Shown here one piece after another: positions 34,047 through 43,676 of a stretch of 64,000 nucleotides of DNA (positions are counted from its first letter, which is position 1; each line of letters begins with the position of its first letter). The translations under genes were made by a program, and so were the position numbers. The DNA lies in contig CAWDAK010000022.1 of the NCBI GenBank assembly GCA_963800255.1, positions 186,001 through 250,000 on the forward strand, written 5' to 3'. The notes beneath the pieces are model-generated. The model did not search any database and was not told where the DNA came from. It saw only the letters and a program-made list of their open reading frames with translations. This DNA comes from DATFVA01 sp963800255. Lineage in GTDB: Bacteria; Bacteroidota; Ignavibacteria; Ignavibacteriales; Ignavibacteriaceae.

Positions 34047-37000
34047 ATGAAAAAAAATCTGACTTTAGCACTCATTGCTCTCCTCCTGGTATTCTCAGTT
34101 AAAATTATGCCGCAGGAAAATTCAAAACCTGATTCATTAAAAAATATTTCAATGAATGGTTTATCTTTCAGGAGTATTGGTCCGGCAATCACCGGTGGAA
34201 GAGTGGTAGCCCTTGCGGTAAATCCCTTCGACCACAGCGAGTATTTCGTAGGTTCAGGACACGGTTCATTGTGGAAAACCACGAATAACGGGGTGACATT
34301 TTCACCTGCCTTTGATAACCAGGATTCATATGCAATTGGTGCTATCGCAATAGATCCTTCTAATCCGAACGTAGTCTGGGTTGGTACAGGCGAGAACAAC
34401 AACCAGAATAACGTTATATACGGTGACGGAGTGTATAAAAGCGAAGACGGCGGGAAAAGCTGGAAGAATACGGGATTGAAAGAGTCCAGGCAAATCGGCG
34501 GGATCGTGGTCGATCCTGATGATGGAAACATAGTTTATGTGGCTGCGTATGGTCCTTCACGTACTTCAGGCGGCGATCGCGGAATATTCAAAACCACAGA
34601 TGGCGGAACGACCTGGGATAATGTGCTTTCAGTAAGCAAGTATACAGGTGCATTTGAAGTACATATGGATCCAAGGTTTTCAAACATACTGTATGCTTCT
34701 ATGCATCAAAGGATGAGAAATTTATACACTGGTGTGTACGGAGGACCCGAAAGCGGGATTTACCGCAGTACAGACAGCGGAGCTACATGGAATAAAATGA
34801 GCAAAGGTCTGCCGGGCTCTGATATGGGAAGAATAGGACTGGCAATTTCCCCTGTTAACCCCGATGTTTTGTATGCTATCGTTGAAGCGGCTAAAGAGGG
34901 TGGCGTATATAAAAGTACCGACCGGGGAGTGAGTTGGGCAAAACAAAGCGGCTATGTTTCGTCATACGCGTTTTATTTCCAGAAGTTATTCTGCGATACT
35001 AAAAATGTGGATCGTGTCTATAGTATGGATGTCTTTCTGCAGGTAACTAATGATGGCGGAAAGAACTGGGATAATCTGGGCGAAGATAAGAAACACGTTG
35101 ACAACCACGTTCTGTGGGTTGACCCTGACAATAACGATCACCTCATTGCCGGATGCGACGGCGGGGTTTATGAAACATACGACCAGGGCAAGAACTGGAA
35201 TTTCAAATCAAACATACCGATTGCCGAAATTTATAAAGTAACCACTGATAATGACCTTCCTTTTTATAATGTATTTGCCGGCTCACAGGATAACAGCAGC
35301 TTTGGAGGTCCTTCACGTACAATAAATACGGGTGGAATTACGAATCAGGACTGGTACTATACCTGTTCCGGAGACGGATTCCAAACCCAGGTTGATTGGA
35401 AGAACCCGGATATTATTTATGCCGAATCTCAAAACGGGGGACTTGTAAGGTTCGATAAGAAGAGCGGTGAACGTTTATATATAAGACCCTACGATTTTGC
35501 TGATACAGCCTACAGGTTTGATTGGGATGCGGCTTTATTGATTTCAAAGTTTGATAATAAGAGGTTGTACTTTGGAGCAAATAAATTATTCAGAACTGAT
35601 GACCAGGGAAGTACCTGGAAAATAATTAGTCCCGATCTTACCCGAGGTATACCGCCGGAGATGGATAAGCTGATGGACAGAAGCTGGAGCATCGATGATC
35701 TTGCAAGGAAAGGTTCAATGGCTCAATTATCAGCAATCGCTGAATCTCCGCTTGATGAAAACTACCTTTTCACCGGGTCAGGAGACGGATTAATTCATTA
35801 TTCTACCGACGGAGGCAGAACCTGGACCCGGGCGTCCATACCGGGTCTTCCCGAATATTCGAGGATAGAAGATATTGCTGCTTCGCATTTCGATAAAAAT
35901 ATTGCCTATGCTGCCTGTCAAAACTTTGTTGCGGGTGACTTTCAGCCTTACTTGTATAAAACAACCGACGGCGGGAAGAACTGGTTCCTGTTTAACAGCA
36001 ACCTGCCTAAATACGGAAGCACTTTCACGATCGCTGAAGATAATGTGGAGAAGAACCTGCTGTTTCTTGGAACCCAATTCGGTGTTTACTTCACGATCGA
36101 CGGCGGAAGTGAATGGATTCCTTTGAAGAACGGTCTTCCTACAGAGATGGTGATGGACCTTACGATCCAGAGAAGGGAAAATGACCTTGTGGTTTCAACT
36201 TTCGGCAGAGGAATCTATATCCTTGATGATTACTCACCTCTAAGATATATGTCAAAGGAAAATATCAGGAAGGAAGCATTTCTTTTCCCTGTTAAAGATG
36301 CTATGATGTATATTGAAGCACAACCCTTTGCTTTTCCCGGTGTAGGTTTTATGGGTGCCAGTTTCTATGCTGCTCCTAATCCTGATTTTGGTGCGGTCTT
36401 CACTTATTATCTAAAGGATGAAATAAAATCTCTCAAAGATAAACGTAGAGATGAAGAAAAAGAAAAACAGAAAAAGAATGAAGATATCAAGTATCCCACA
36501 TACCAGACATTGTTTAACGAAAAGGAAGAACCTGACGCTTACTTACTTTTCATTATTACAGATCAGCAGGGAAACGTTATACGGAAAATTAAAACTGATC
36601 CCAAAAAAGGAGTTAACCGTTTAACATGGGACTTCAGGTATAATCCATTCACGCCGGTATCATTAACGCCGTTTGATAATTCGGTGCCTTGGAATGAACC
36701 TGACCGCGGCTACATGGTTGTACCGGGCACTTACAAAGTATCGCTATCAAAGTTCCAGGATGGAAAGTTTACAGAACTTGTTCCGCCGCAGGAATTTGTT
36801 TGTAAGTCATTGAACAATGCTTCACTACCGGCTGAAGATAAACAATCGCTTGATCAATTTAACCGGAAGGTTGCAGAGCTTACCAGGGCTATATCCGGAG
36901 CTGATGCTTACAGGAAATCGCTTGATGATAAAATTAAGTACTTTAAGAAAGCAGTAATCGAAGGAGCTGAAGTACCTGAGTCCGTATATAACTCAGTTCT

Positions 37001-37307
37001 GAAAATTGAGAAAGACTTAGATGATTTTAACCGTAAATTAAATGGAGATCCCTTAAGAGCAAGGTACGAAGGAGGTTCACCAACTTCAGTAAAAGAAAGA
37101 ATTGACCTGGTTACAGCCGCTTTGTGGACAACCACTTCATCTCCGACCGATACATACATAAAGTCATACGAAGCCGCATCCGGGCAGTTTGAGGGATTGT
37201 TGTCGGAATTGAAATCGATTGATGATGAAGTTAAAGCACTTGAATCTTCCCTGGAAAAATATGGGGCTCCTTATACCCCCGGAAGGTTTCCGGAATGGAG
37301 AAAATGA
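34047..37307 (+). CDS. Large exported BNR/sortilin-type beta-propeller protein
   Basis: The protein is about 1086 residues from the ATG at 34047, which opens a signal peptide (MKKNLTLALIALLLVFSVKIMPQ); an upstream TTG would add 17 non-signal residues. Residues about 40-740 contain many Asp-box/BNR repeats of the form S-x-D-x-G-x-T-W (STDSGATWNK, TTDGGTTWDN, SEDGGKSWKN, TDDQGSTWKI, STDGGRTWTR), giving one or two ten-bladed VPS10-like propellers. The C-terminal 350 residues contain a beta domain (QGNVIRKIKTDPKKGVNRLTWDFRYN) and a coiled-coil helical part. Such proteins are abundant in Ignavibacteria and Bacteroidota and are often labelled glycosyl hydrolase, but no catalytic activity can be shown. 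No T9SS domain is seen. Confidence 0.88.
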   Translation: MKKNLTLALIALLLVFSVKIMPQENSKPDSLKNISMNGLSFRSIGPAITGGRVVALAVNPFDHSEYFVGSGHGSLWKTTNNGVTFSPAFDNQDSYAIGAIAIDPSNPNVVWVGTGENNNQNNVIYGDGVYKSEDGGKSWKNTGLKESRQIGGIVVDPDDGNIVYVAAYGPSRTSGGDRGIFKTTDGGTTWDNVLSVSKYTGAFEVHMDPRFSNILYASMHQRMRNLYTGVYGGPESGIYRSTDSGATWNKMSKGLPGSDMGRIGLAISPVNPDVLYAIVEAAKEGGVYKSTDRGVSWAKQSGYVSSYAFYFQKLFCDTKNVDRVYSMDVFLQVTNDGGKNWDNLGEDKKHVDNHVLWVDPDNNDHLIAGCDGGVYETYDQGKNWNFKSNIPIAEIYKVTTDNDLPFYNVFAGSQDNSSFGGPSRTINTGGITNQDWYYTCSGDGFQTQVDWKNPDIIYAESQNGGLVRFDKKSGERLYIRPYDFADTAYRFDWDAALLISKFDNKRLYFGANKLFRTDDQGSTWKIISPDLTRGIPPEMDKLMDRSWSIDDLARKGSMAQLSAIAESPLDENYLFTGSGDGLIHYSTDGGRTWTRASIPGLPEYSRIEDIAASHFDKNIAYAACQNFVAGDFQPYLYKTTDGGKNWFLFNSNLPKYGSTFTIAEDNVEKNLLFLGTQFGVYFTIDGGSEWIPLKNGLPTEMVMDLTIQRRENDLVVSTFGRGIYILDDYSPLRYMSKENIRKEAFLFPVKDAMMYIEAQPFAFPGVGFMGASFYAAPNPDFGAVFTYYLKDEIKSLKDKRRDEEKEKQKKNEDIKYPTYQTLFNEKEEPDAYLLFIITDQQGNVIRKIKTDPKKGVNRLTWDFRYNPFTPVSLTPFDNSVPWNEPDRGYMVVPGTYKVSLSKFQDGKFTELVPPQEFVCKSLNNASLPAEDKQSLDQFNRKVAELTRAISGADAYRKSLDDKIKYFKKAVIEGAEVPESVYNSVLKIEKDLDDFNRKLNGDPLRARYEGGSPTSVKERIDLVTAALWTTTSSPTDTYIKSYEAASGQFEGLLSELKSIDDEVKALESSLEKYGAPYTPGRFPEWRK

Positions 37308-37356
37308 GGCCGGGTAAGTGACAGACAATTGAGATAAGGGGTTTATTTTTTTTGAG

Positions 37357-37388
37357 AGGCAGTCTGAAATTCAGACTGCCTTTTTTTT
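37357..37388 (+). terminator. Strong intrinsic terminator after the BNR-repeat gene
   Basis: An 11-bp stem AGGCAGTCTGA/TCAGACTGCC(T) with a 3-base loop is followed by eight T residues. It is a textbook Rho-independent terminator, 50 bp past the stop codon. Confidence 0.92.
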
Positions 37389-37626
37389 ATGGAACCAATG
37401 ACCCGTTTAACTTCGGACCAATGAGAATAACTTTGTTTCTGACCGGGTTTTAAGCGATGACAAAAACCCGCTTTAACTGTACTTGATCCATAACCGTTAC
37501 TATATGTGAGAAAAATTAACTAAATTCCTGCATTATCCTGAACTAAGTAAAATTCCCGGGTTGCATTCTGTAAAGAACGAGACCGTTTCTCTTCCCGCTT
37601 CAATTTAGTAACTTAAATAAAAATAT
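37389..37626. other. Leader region of the Ser/Thr kinase gene
   Basis: The 319-bp gap between the BNR gene and the kinase gene holds the terminator above. It then holds an 8-bp dyad CGGGTTTT/AAAACCCG (37444-37470, 11-base loop), without a T-run, about 155 bp before the kinase start. No open frame is present. The dyad could be an attenuator-like structure or an operator; nothing else was seen. Confidence 0.4.
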
Positions 37627-40245
37627 ATGATTGGCTCATCCATACTTCATTATAAGATAACCGAGAAACTGGGAGAGGGCGGGATGGGTGTGGTATATAA
37701 AGCATTAGATACCGAGCTTGATCGAACGGTTGCTCTGAAATTTTTACCTCGTCATTTTGCGATAAGTAAGGAAAATGTGGAGCGGTTTAGAACAGAAGCA
37801 AAAGCAGCAGCCTCCCTTAATCATCCCAACATCACCACTATTTATTCAATTGCGAAAAATGAAAATAGAGAGGGTGAAGACCAGTTATTCATGGTAATGG
37901 AATTTATTGACGGGATTGAATTAAAGGAGAGAATACGTAAGGGCAGGATTGAGTACCAGGAAGCCGTTGATATTTCGATAAAAATATGCCGCGGACTTGA
38001 AGCCGCCCATAACAAAGGGATTATTCACCGGGATATCAAATCTTCGAATATTATGATTACTACTGACGGTGCAGTGAAAATTATGGATTTTGGACTGGCA
38101 AAACTGGGAAATAGCGGAAACCTCACGAGGATGGGTACCACATTAGGAACAATCTCCTATATGTCGCCAGAACAAACAGCAGGAGAAAACGTTGATTATC
38201 AGACTGATATATGGTCGGTGGGTGTAGTTATGTATGAATTGTTTACGGGTCAGCTACCTTTCAGAGGGGATTATGATCAGGCTGTTGTATATTCCATTAT
38301 TAATGAAAACCCTCGACCGCTTGAGACTTATGATGAAACTATCCCGGAACCCGTTGAATCAATTATCTTTAAAGCACTGGCAAAAAATAAAGCAGAGAGG
38401 TACAGCTCCGTATCAGAGCTTTTGAATGATCTTGCGCTCCTGAAGGATTCCACCGGAGTTTCATCAACAGGAACATCCCGCCAGTTTTCTTTCATTAAAG
38501 AAGGTCCCCCGGTTGAAAAGGTCTCCTTGCTGAAATCGCCATGGCTGAGATGGACAACAGCTGCAGTTCTGGTTATAGCAATAGTTTTTTTGCTGTATGA
38601 TTACCTGTCACGTTCTGATGTATCATCGGGACAGATGAATACGCTTATCCCTGCTGAAAAGCATATTGCTGTTCTACCCTTTACAATTGTCGGCAATGAG
38701 GAAAATACATTACTGGCAGACGGTTTAAGTGATATAATAACCAGCAAACTTTCACAACTTGAGCAGTATAAAGAAAAATTATGGATAGTGCCTGTAAGTG
38801 AAATGCAGAAAAACAAAGTTTCAACTCCGGAAGATGCACTGAAGGCATTCGGCATTAATCTGGCTGTAACCGGAAGTATGCAGAAGCTGAATAACAGGTG
38901 GCGTCTGATATTAAACCTGATTGACCCTGCACAAAAAAGACAAATTAGTTCAAGGGTGATTGACGAACCTCTGACGGAAATATCATCAATACAGGATGAG
39001 GCTGTTTTAAAAACTGTCGAAATGCTCGGTCTTCCGGTGGAGGATGAAATAAAAAACAGATTGAGAGAAGGGGAGACCTTTAATCACGCTGCCAACAGCT
39101 TATATATTGAAGCTAAAGGTAACCTGCTTCATTTTTCAAATGTAGAAGATTTGAAAAAGACTATTTCTCTTCTTGAAAAGGCAGTTGCTTCCGATTCAGG
39201 ATTTGCCCTGGCTTATGCAGGACTTGGGGAAGCATATCTACGTTTGTATTCAAAAACAAAGGATATATCCCTGATAGTTAAAGCAAAAGAGAACTGCTTC
39301 AAAGCGGATGCTCTTAATAAGAACCTGGCGCAGGTGCATATAACACTCGGTCTGCTTTATACTGAAACCGGCAAATACACAGAAGCAAACAAGGAATTTT
39401 TAATAGCACAGGATATTGATCCTTCAAATGTGGACGCATACCAGGGACAGGCAACTGCCTACAGTAAACAGGGAAAACTTGATGAAGCTGAATCTATTTA
39501 TAAAAAAGTTATTAAGATGAAACCTGATTATTGGGCAGGCTATAATCACCTCGGGGTTTTCTATTACCTACATGGAAATTATAAGCAGGCAGCCAGCCAG
39601 TTTGAACAGGTTATAAAAATAACGCCATTAAATGCATCTGCATACAGAAACCTTGGCGCGATGTACTATTACCTGGATCAGAAAGCCGATGCCATCGTAA
39701 TGTTTAAGCGTTCTCTTGAAATACAGCCTGACTATGTTGTGTACTCAAATCTCGCAACACTTTATTATTATGAGGGATTATACAGAGATGCGGCAGGTTC
39801 TTACGAAAAGGCTTTAAAGCTGCAGGATTCTGACTACAGCGTATGGGGTTACCTGGCCGGTGCTTACAGGCAGAGCTCTGCTGACTCTGGAAAAATAGTA
39901 TTTGCATTGAAGAAGGCAAAATCTCTGGCTGAAGAACAGCTCAAGGTTAATCCTGTAGATCCCCAGGTATTGACTAATTTGGCAAGCTATTGTACTGAAC
40001 TGAATCTTACTGATAGCGCTAAAACTTTAATAAGAAAAGTTGTTTCCTTAAATCCTAAAGATGTTAATGTTATGATCCTGATCAGTGAGGTATTTGAGCA
40101 GCTGGGTGACAGAGAAAAAGCATTGAATTGGGTTAAGAAATCCCTGGAAAACGGTTATGCTGTTGAAGAACTGGACCATATTCCTGAATTAAAAAAGCTA
40201 AGAGATGACAGCCGGTATAAACAAATATTACTAACCAAAAAATAA
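37627..40245 (+). CDS. Membrane Ser/Thr protein kinase with TPR-repeat extracytoplasmic domain
   Basis: The 872-residue protein has an N-terminal Hanks-type kinase domain (about 8-270) with all catalytic motifs: GEGGMG, K38 in VALKF, H134-R135-D136 in IIHRDIKSSN, D154-F155-G156, and SPEQ. One membrane helix follows (about 304-325, TAAVLVIAIVFLLYDYL). The outside part starts with a domain resembling the TolB/FlgO N-terminal fold seen in such kinases (HIAVLPFTIVGNEENTLLADGLSDIITSKLSQL). It then has about ten TPR repeats (AQVHITLGLLYTETGKYTEANKEFLIAQDIDPSN, and so on) to the C-terminus. It should phosphorylate Ser/Thr residues in the cytoplasm in response to something bound by the TPRs. A 94-residue gene follows 12 bp later. 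Confidence 0.95.
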   Translation: MIGSSILHYKITEKLGEGGMGVVYKALDTELDRTVALKFLPRHFAISKENVERFRTEAKAAASLNHPNITTIYSIAKNENREGEDQLFMVMEFIDGIELKERIRKGRIEYQEAVDISIKICRGLEAAHNKGIIHRDIKSSNIMITTDGAVKIMDFGLAKLGNSGNLTRMGTTLGTISYMSPEQTAGENVDYQTDIWSVGVVMYELFTGQLPFRGDYDQAVVYSIINENPRPLETYDETIPEPVESIIFKALAKNKAERYSSVSELLNDLALLKDSTGVSSTGTSRQFSFIKEGPPVEKVSLLKSPWLRWTTAAVLVIAIVFLLYDYLSRSDVSSGQMNTLIPAEKHIAVLPFTIVGNEENTLLADGLSDIITSKLSQLEQYKEKLWIVPVSEMQKNKVSTPEDALKAFGINLAVTGSMQKLNNRWRLILNLIDPAQKRQISSRVIDEPLTEISSIQDEAVLKTVEMLGLPVEDEIKNRLREGETFNHAANSLYIEAKGNLLHFSNVEDLKKTISLLEKAVASDSGFALAYAGLGEAYLRLYSKTKDISLIVKAKENCFKADALNKNLAQVHITLGLLYTETGKYTEANKEFLIAQDIDPSNVDAYQGQATAYSKQGKLDEAESIYKKVIKMKPDYWAGYNHLGVFYYLHGNYKQAASQFEQVIKITPLNASAYRNLGAMYYYLDQKADAIVMFKRSLEIQPDYVVYSNLATLYYYEGLYRDAAGSYEKALKLQDSDYSVWGYLAGAYRQSSADSGKIVFALKKAKSLAEEQLKVNPVDPQVLTNLASYCTELNLTDSAKTLIRKVVSLNPKDVNVMILISEVFEQLGDREKALNWVKKSLENGYAVEELDHIPELKKLRDDSRYKQILLTKK

Positions 40246-40257
40246 TCAGGAGGTTCG

Positions 40258-40542
40258 ATGAAAGAAGTTAGTCTCAACAAAAATAATTTCTGGTATGATG
40301 ACAAGGTAGTAAACAGCCTTGGGATGACCGACGGCAATCATATCCGTTTCACCGCGGTCGATAAATCTTATGATTTATCTGTTATTACACCGGATAAATC
40401 AACTTCGAGGATTTCTATACCTGATGACGGTACATATCATAAATATGAGATAAAAGGAAAAAAGGGGCAGATTTATGATTTTAAAATGATACAGAACGGG
40501 CCTCCGGTAACAGTGCCGCAGATGATAGTCACAATTGACTAA
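40258..40542 (+). CDS. Small protein of unknown function, partner of the Ser/Thr kinase
   Basis: The 94-residue protein has an excellent ribosome site (AGGAGG six bases before ATG) and is 12 bp from the kinase stop, so it is certainly co-expressed with the kinase. It has no signal peptide, no Cys and no membrane segment. The pattern is short beta strands with many Lys, Asp and Tyr (NFWYDDKVVNS, HIRFTAVDKSYDLSVI, RISIPDDGTYHKYEIKG, IYDFKMIQNGP), suggesting a small beta-barrel or beta-sandwich. I do not recognise a family. Ser/Thr residues are frequent, so it could be a substrate or regulator of the kinase, by inference from linkage only. Confidence 0.72.
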   Translation: MKEVSLNKNNFWYDDKVVNSLGMTDGNHIRFTAVDKSYDLSVITPDKSTSRISIPDDGTYHKYEIKGKKGQIYDFKMIQNGPPVTVPQMIVTID

Positions 40543-40557
40543 TAAGATGATCCAGGA

Positions 40558-40640
40558 TTAACAATGAACAATTAGCATTAAGGTAACACTCCAGGATCAG
40601 TCAGCTATTTATCTTTGATTACTGATTGTTTCATTGTTAA
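40558..40640. repeat. Long inverted repeat between convergent genes
   Basis: TTAACAATGAACAAT (40558-40572) pairs with ATTGTTTCATTGTTAA (40625-40640) over about 15 bp with a single bulge. The enclosed 52 bases contain further partial pairing and a second copy of CCAGGAT. It may act as a terminator for both neighbouring genes, although neither side has a T-run, or be a small structured RNA. Confidence 0.55.
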
Positions 40641-40655
40641 ATAATAATGTGCGGG

Positions 40656-42461
40656 CTACCTTGCGCCCAATTCAACCTTCAAGGTTTTCTTCTCATCATT
40701 ACGCAAAACCACAACATCGACAACATCGCCTGGACTATAATCCCCGAGCGCATATGTATAATCATATATATTAGAAATCTTCTTTCCGCCGAATTCAATT
40801 ATTATATCTCCACCCTGAAGCCCCGCTTTTTGTGCTGGACTGCCTTCGCCCACGCCGTTTATCCTTAATCCATCAACCTGGGTAGCATAATCAGGTACGG
40901 TACCGACATAAACGCTGAATGCCATATCACGACCACCGCCTTTACGTGGGACATTTATGTATTCAGGTTTTGTGATGCTTTCATCAATGTCCGCTGCGAT
41001 AGTATAAACATACTGTACTACTTCTTTTTCTCCATCAGAATTAATTTTATCTGCGTCATCAGTAGGCCGGTGATAATCAGTATGAGTCCCAGTAAAAAAG
41101 AATAATACCGGGATCTCCTTTGCATAAAAAGATGACTGGTCGCTTGGTCCGTATCCCTCATCATTGAATGTCAGTTTAAAATTATACTCTTTGTTATCCG
41201 CATTCAGCAGATCTTTGAATGCCGGGGATGTCCCTGTACCGTATACAGTAAGTTGGTCTTCTTTATTCAGTCGGCCAACCATATCAAGGTTCAGCATTGC
41301 ATCGATCTTATCCAGTGAAACAGGAGAATTATTTGTGAAATATGCGGAGCCTATAAGTCCCAGCTCTTCGCCGGAAAAGCATAGAAATATCACACTTCTC
41401 TTAAGCTTATCCTTTTGTGAGGCGAACTTTTCAGCAAGTTCCATAATGCCGGCCGTGCCGGAAGCATTATCATCAGCACCATTATGGATCTGAGGTTCAC
41501 TCCCTGTATACAAGGAACCTGTTTCTCCCCATCCAAGATGATCATAATGAGCACCGATTACTATAAAATGATCTTTTAATTGGGGGTCATTGCCTTCAAG
41601 GTAACCTCCTATATTATCAGCATACTTTGTAATCTGCTGAACCCCGGTCGACAGCATCACTTTGCTGTTACTGAAACGGAATGATTCCGGAGTTTTCAAG
41701 GAATCAATTTTCTGCTGCACTTTTTCAAAATCGAGACCCTCAGCCTTAAAAAGTTTATCAGCAAGATCCCTTTTAACCTGTATTACCGGCAGTTCAGGTA
41801 CAGGTCCGGCGCCGTCATACTGCAGCTTCATCAATCTATCTTCGTCATCTTTAGGTATATGACCGGTAACAAATATTACTGCAGAAGCACCTTTCTGTTT
41901 TGCAATATCAGCTTTATATCTGTAGGCTGAGAACTTTCCAAAATCCGAATGAGGGTTAGCTCCTTCAGGATTATATCTCATTACCAGTACTGCTTTACCT
42001 TTTACATCAATACCTTTGTAATCATCATAATTCAGATCAGGAGCAGAAATTCCATATCCTGCAAAAACAACTTCACCATGATAATCAGCATTGCCTGAGA
42101 AAGGGGCTGGAATATACTGTCCCTCAATTTTCGGGGAAAGTTCTTCACCATCAATATTCAACAGGAGCTTATTATTATCATTTAATTCAATTCCTGCTAT
42201 AAAGGGAAAATTCTGTTTGAAATTTCCATCAAACAGAGGCTTTAACCCGGAGCTTTCAAAATCAGCCTGTATATACCCTGCGGCCATCTCACCGCCTTTG
42301 GAGCCCGTGAACCTGCCTTCCAGTTTATCGCCGGCAAGGAAATTTATATGATCCTGGATTTCAGATGCAGTTATTTCAGGGTTTTTATCCTGTTGTCCTC
42401 CTGAATAAAAAAATCCTAATGATAGGGATACCAGTAAAGGTAATAAATACAGCTTCCTCAT
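40656..42461 (-). CDS. Exported M28-family aminopeptidase with PA and PDZ domains
   Basis: The 601-residue protein has a signal peptide (MRKLYLLPLLVSLSLGFFYSGG). A protease-associated (PA) insert lies about residues 105-235 (GYGISAPDLNYDDYKGIDVKGKAVLVM...). The M28 catalytic domain follows with all zinc ligands: IGAHYDHLGWG, HNGADDNASGTAG, CFSGEELGLIGS, LNLDMVGRL and FTGTHTDYHRPTDDADKI. A C-terminal PDZ domain (about 505-600) carries AGLQGGDIIIEFGGKKI. This layout is common for periplasmic or surface aminopeptidases in Bacteroidota and relatives. It converges with the kinase-partner gene. It should release N-terminal amino acids from peptides. Confidence 0.94.
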   Translation of the reverse strand: MRKLYLLPLLVSLSLGFFYSGGQQDKNPEITASEIQDHINFLAGDKLEGRFTGSKGGEMAAGYIQADFESSGLKPLFDGNFKQNFPFIAGIELNDNNKLLLNIDGEELSPKIEGQYIPAPFSGNADYHGEVVFAGYGISAPDLNYDDYKGIDVKGKAVLVMRYNPEGANPHSDFGKFSAYRYKADIAKQKGASAVIFVTGHIPKDDEDRLMKLQYDGAGPVPELPVIQVKRDLADKLFKAEGLDFEKVQQKIDSLKTPESFRFSNSKVMLSTGVQQITKYADNIGGYLEGNDPQLKDHFIVIGAHYDHLGWGETGSLYTGSEPQIHNGADDNASGTAGIMELAEKFASQKDKLKRSVIFLCFSGEELGLIGSAYFTNNSPVSLDKIDAMLNLDMVGRLNKEDQLTVYGTGTSPAFKDLLNADNKEYNFKLTFNDEGYGPSDQSSFYAKEIPVLFFFTGTHTDYHRPTDDADKINSDGEKEVVQYVYTIAADIDESITKPEYINVPRKGGGRDMAFSVYVGTVPDYATQVDGLRINGVGEGSPAQKAGLQGGDIIIEFGGKKISNIYDYTYALGDYSPGDVVDVVVLRNDEKKTLKVELGAR

Positions 42462-42564
42462 TAGTCAGCCTCGAAGTTTTAATGAAAAAATTATAAACAA
42501 AATAACGCCTTTTTTTGTTTTACTCCACATGAATTAGATTCAGGGAGGAAACAGAGCGTCTAAT

Positions 42565-43608
42565 TTATTCGACCCAGTCAGCAATAAAGATATTTGTGTC
42601 GCCCTGTTTTTTACTGAACCTGTTTGAAGCAAAAACAATTTTCTTTCCATCACGGGTGAACATAGGGAAACCGTCAAATGCGTCAAAGAAAGTAACCTGC
42701 TCTAACCCGGTACCATCCGTATTAACCATATAAAGGTCAAAATCCCTGCCGCTCTTACTGTTAAGGTTAGAAGAAAAAATAATTCTTTTCGCATCCGGGA
42801 AAAAGAATGGAGCAAAACTAGCTTTCCCGTAGTCAGTTACCTGTTTCTTATTACTACCGTCAGCATCCATCACATAAAGTTCCAGTGCGGTAGGTCTTAC
42901 GAGGCCGTTCTTAACGAGATCATTATAATCTGCGAAATCTTTTTCTGTTTTGGGTCTGCTTGCACGAAAGACAATTTTACTTCCATCGAGAGAAAAGAAA
43001 GGTCCTCCGTCATACCCCTTTTCGAAAGTCAGCTGAGTCTGATCACTTCCATCGAGATTCATAGTGTAGATCTCGGGGTCACCTGTTCTTGTTGAAGTGA
43101 AAACAATTTTATCACCTGCAGGAGAAACAGTGGCTTCTGCATCATATCCGGGTGTATCGGTCATCTTTCTTATATTCGAACCGTCAGGTTCGGCTGTATA
43201 GATATCAAAAGTTTCATAAAGTTTCCAGACGTAGCCATGGGAATAATCAGGCGGGGGAGGGCAGTTTTTATCAGCTCCGAATGTTGAAGCATATATTACT
43301 GCCGTATCTCCCGGGAGGAAATATGAGCAGGTTGTTTTTCCTTCACCATTTGATACACGGGTGAGAGAACTCCCATCTGTTCCCATCATAAAAATCTGGT
43401 CACAGGGAAGTTCACCCCTGTTGCTCTGGAAAATCAGTTTTTGTTCATCAAAAGAAAGGTATGCCTCGGCATTTTCACCTTTATCCGTAAGCATTTGAAT
43501 GTTTTTAAGATGTTTTTCGCCTTCCATCCTGTATGGATCATCAGTATCCTGGCAAAAAACGACATCAGAAAAAATAAAAAGGATAAAAAATAGAAACAGG
43601 TATTTCAT
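42565..43608 (-). CDS. Exported TolB-like beta-propeller (PD40 repeats)
   Basis: The 347-residue protein has a signal peptide (MKYLFLFFILFIFSDVVFCQ) and about six WD40-like PD40 blades. Each blade carries the D-G-S/T...L...T...P-x-F-S-P/F-D-G-x-K-I-x-F pattern (DGSSLTRVS, GYDAEATVSPAGDKIVFTS, GYDGGPFFSLDGSKIVFRA, SFAPFFFPDAKRIIFSS, DGFPMFTRDGKKIVFAS). It resembles the C-terminal propeller of TolB without TolB's N-terminal domain, so it is a periplasmic binding propeller and not TolB itself. It shares direction with the M28 peptidase gene 103 bp downstream and the metallo-hydrolase gene 68 bp upstream. Confidence 0.88.
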   Translation of the reverse strand: MKYLFLFFILFIFSDVVFCQDTDDPYRMEGEKHLKNIQMLTDKGENAEAYLSFDEQKLIFQSNRGELPCDQIFMMGTDGSSLTRVSNGEGKTTCSYFLPGDTAVIYASTFGADKNCPPPPDYSHGYVWKLYETFDIYTAEPDGSNIRKMTDTPGYDAEATVSPAGDKIVFTSTRTGDPEIYTMNLDGSDQTQLTFEKGYDGGPFFSLDGSKIVFRASRPKTEKDFADYNDLVKNGLVRPTALELYVMDADGSNKKQVTDYGKASFAPFFFPDAKRIIFSSNLNSKSGRDFDLYMVNTDGTGLEQVTFFDAFDGFPMFTRDGKKIVFASNRFSKKQGDTNIFIADWVE

Positions 43609-43676
43609 GTTATTTCTCTTTTATAATTGGATGGATTGCTGCAATGTTATCCCCGTAAACTGTGAAGATCCGGTAT

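Noticed and set aside
42565..43608. Calling the beta-propeller protein TolB itself
   Set aside because: It lacks the N-terminal TolB domain and is not next to pal, tolQ, tolR or tolA. It is only a PD40 propeller.
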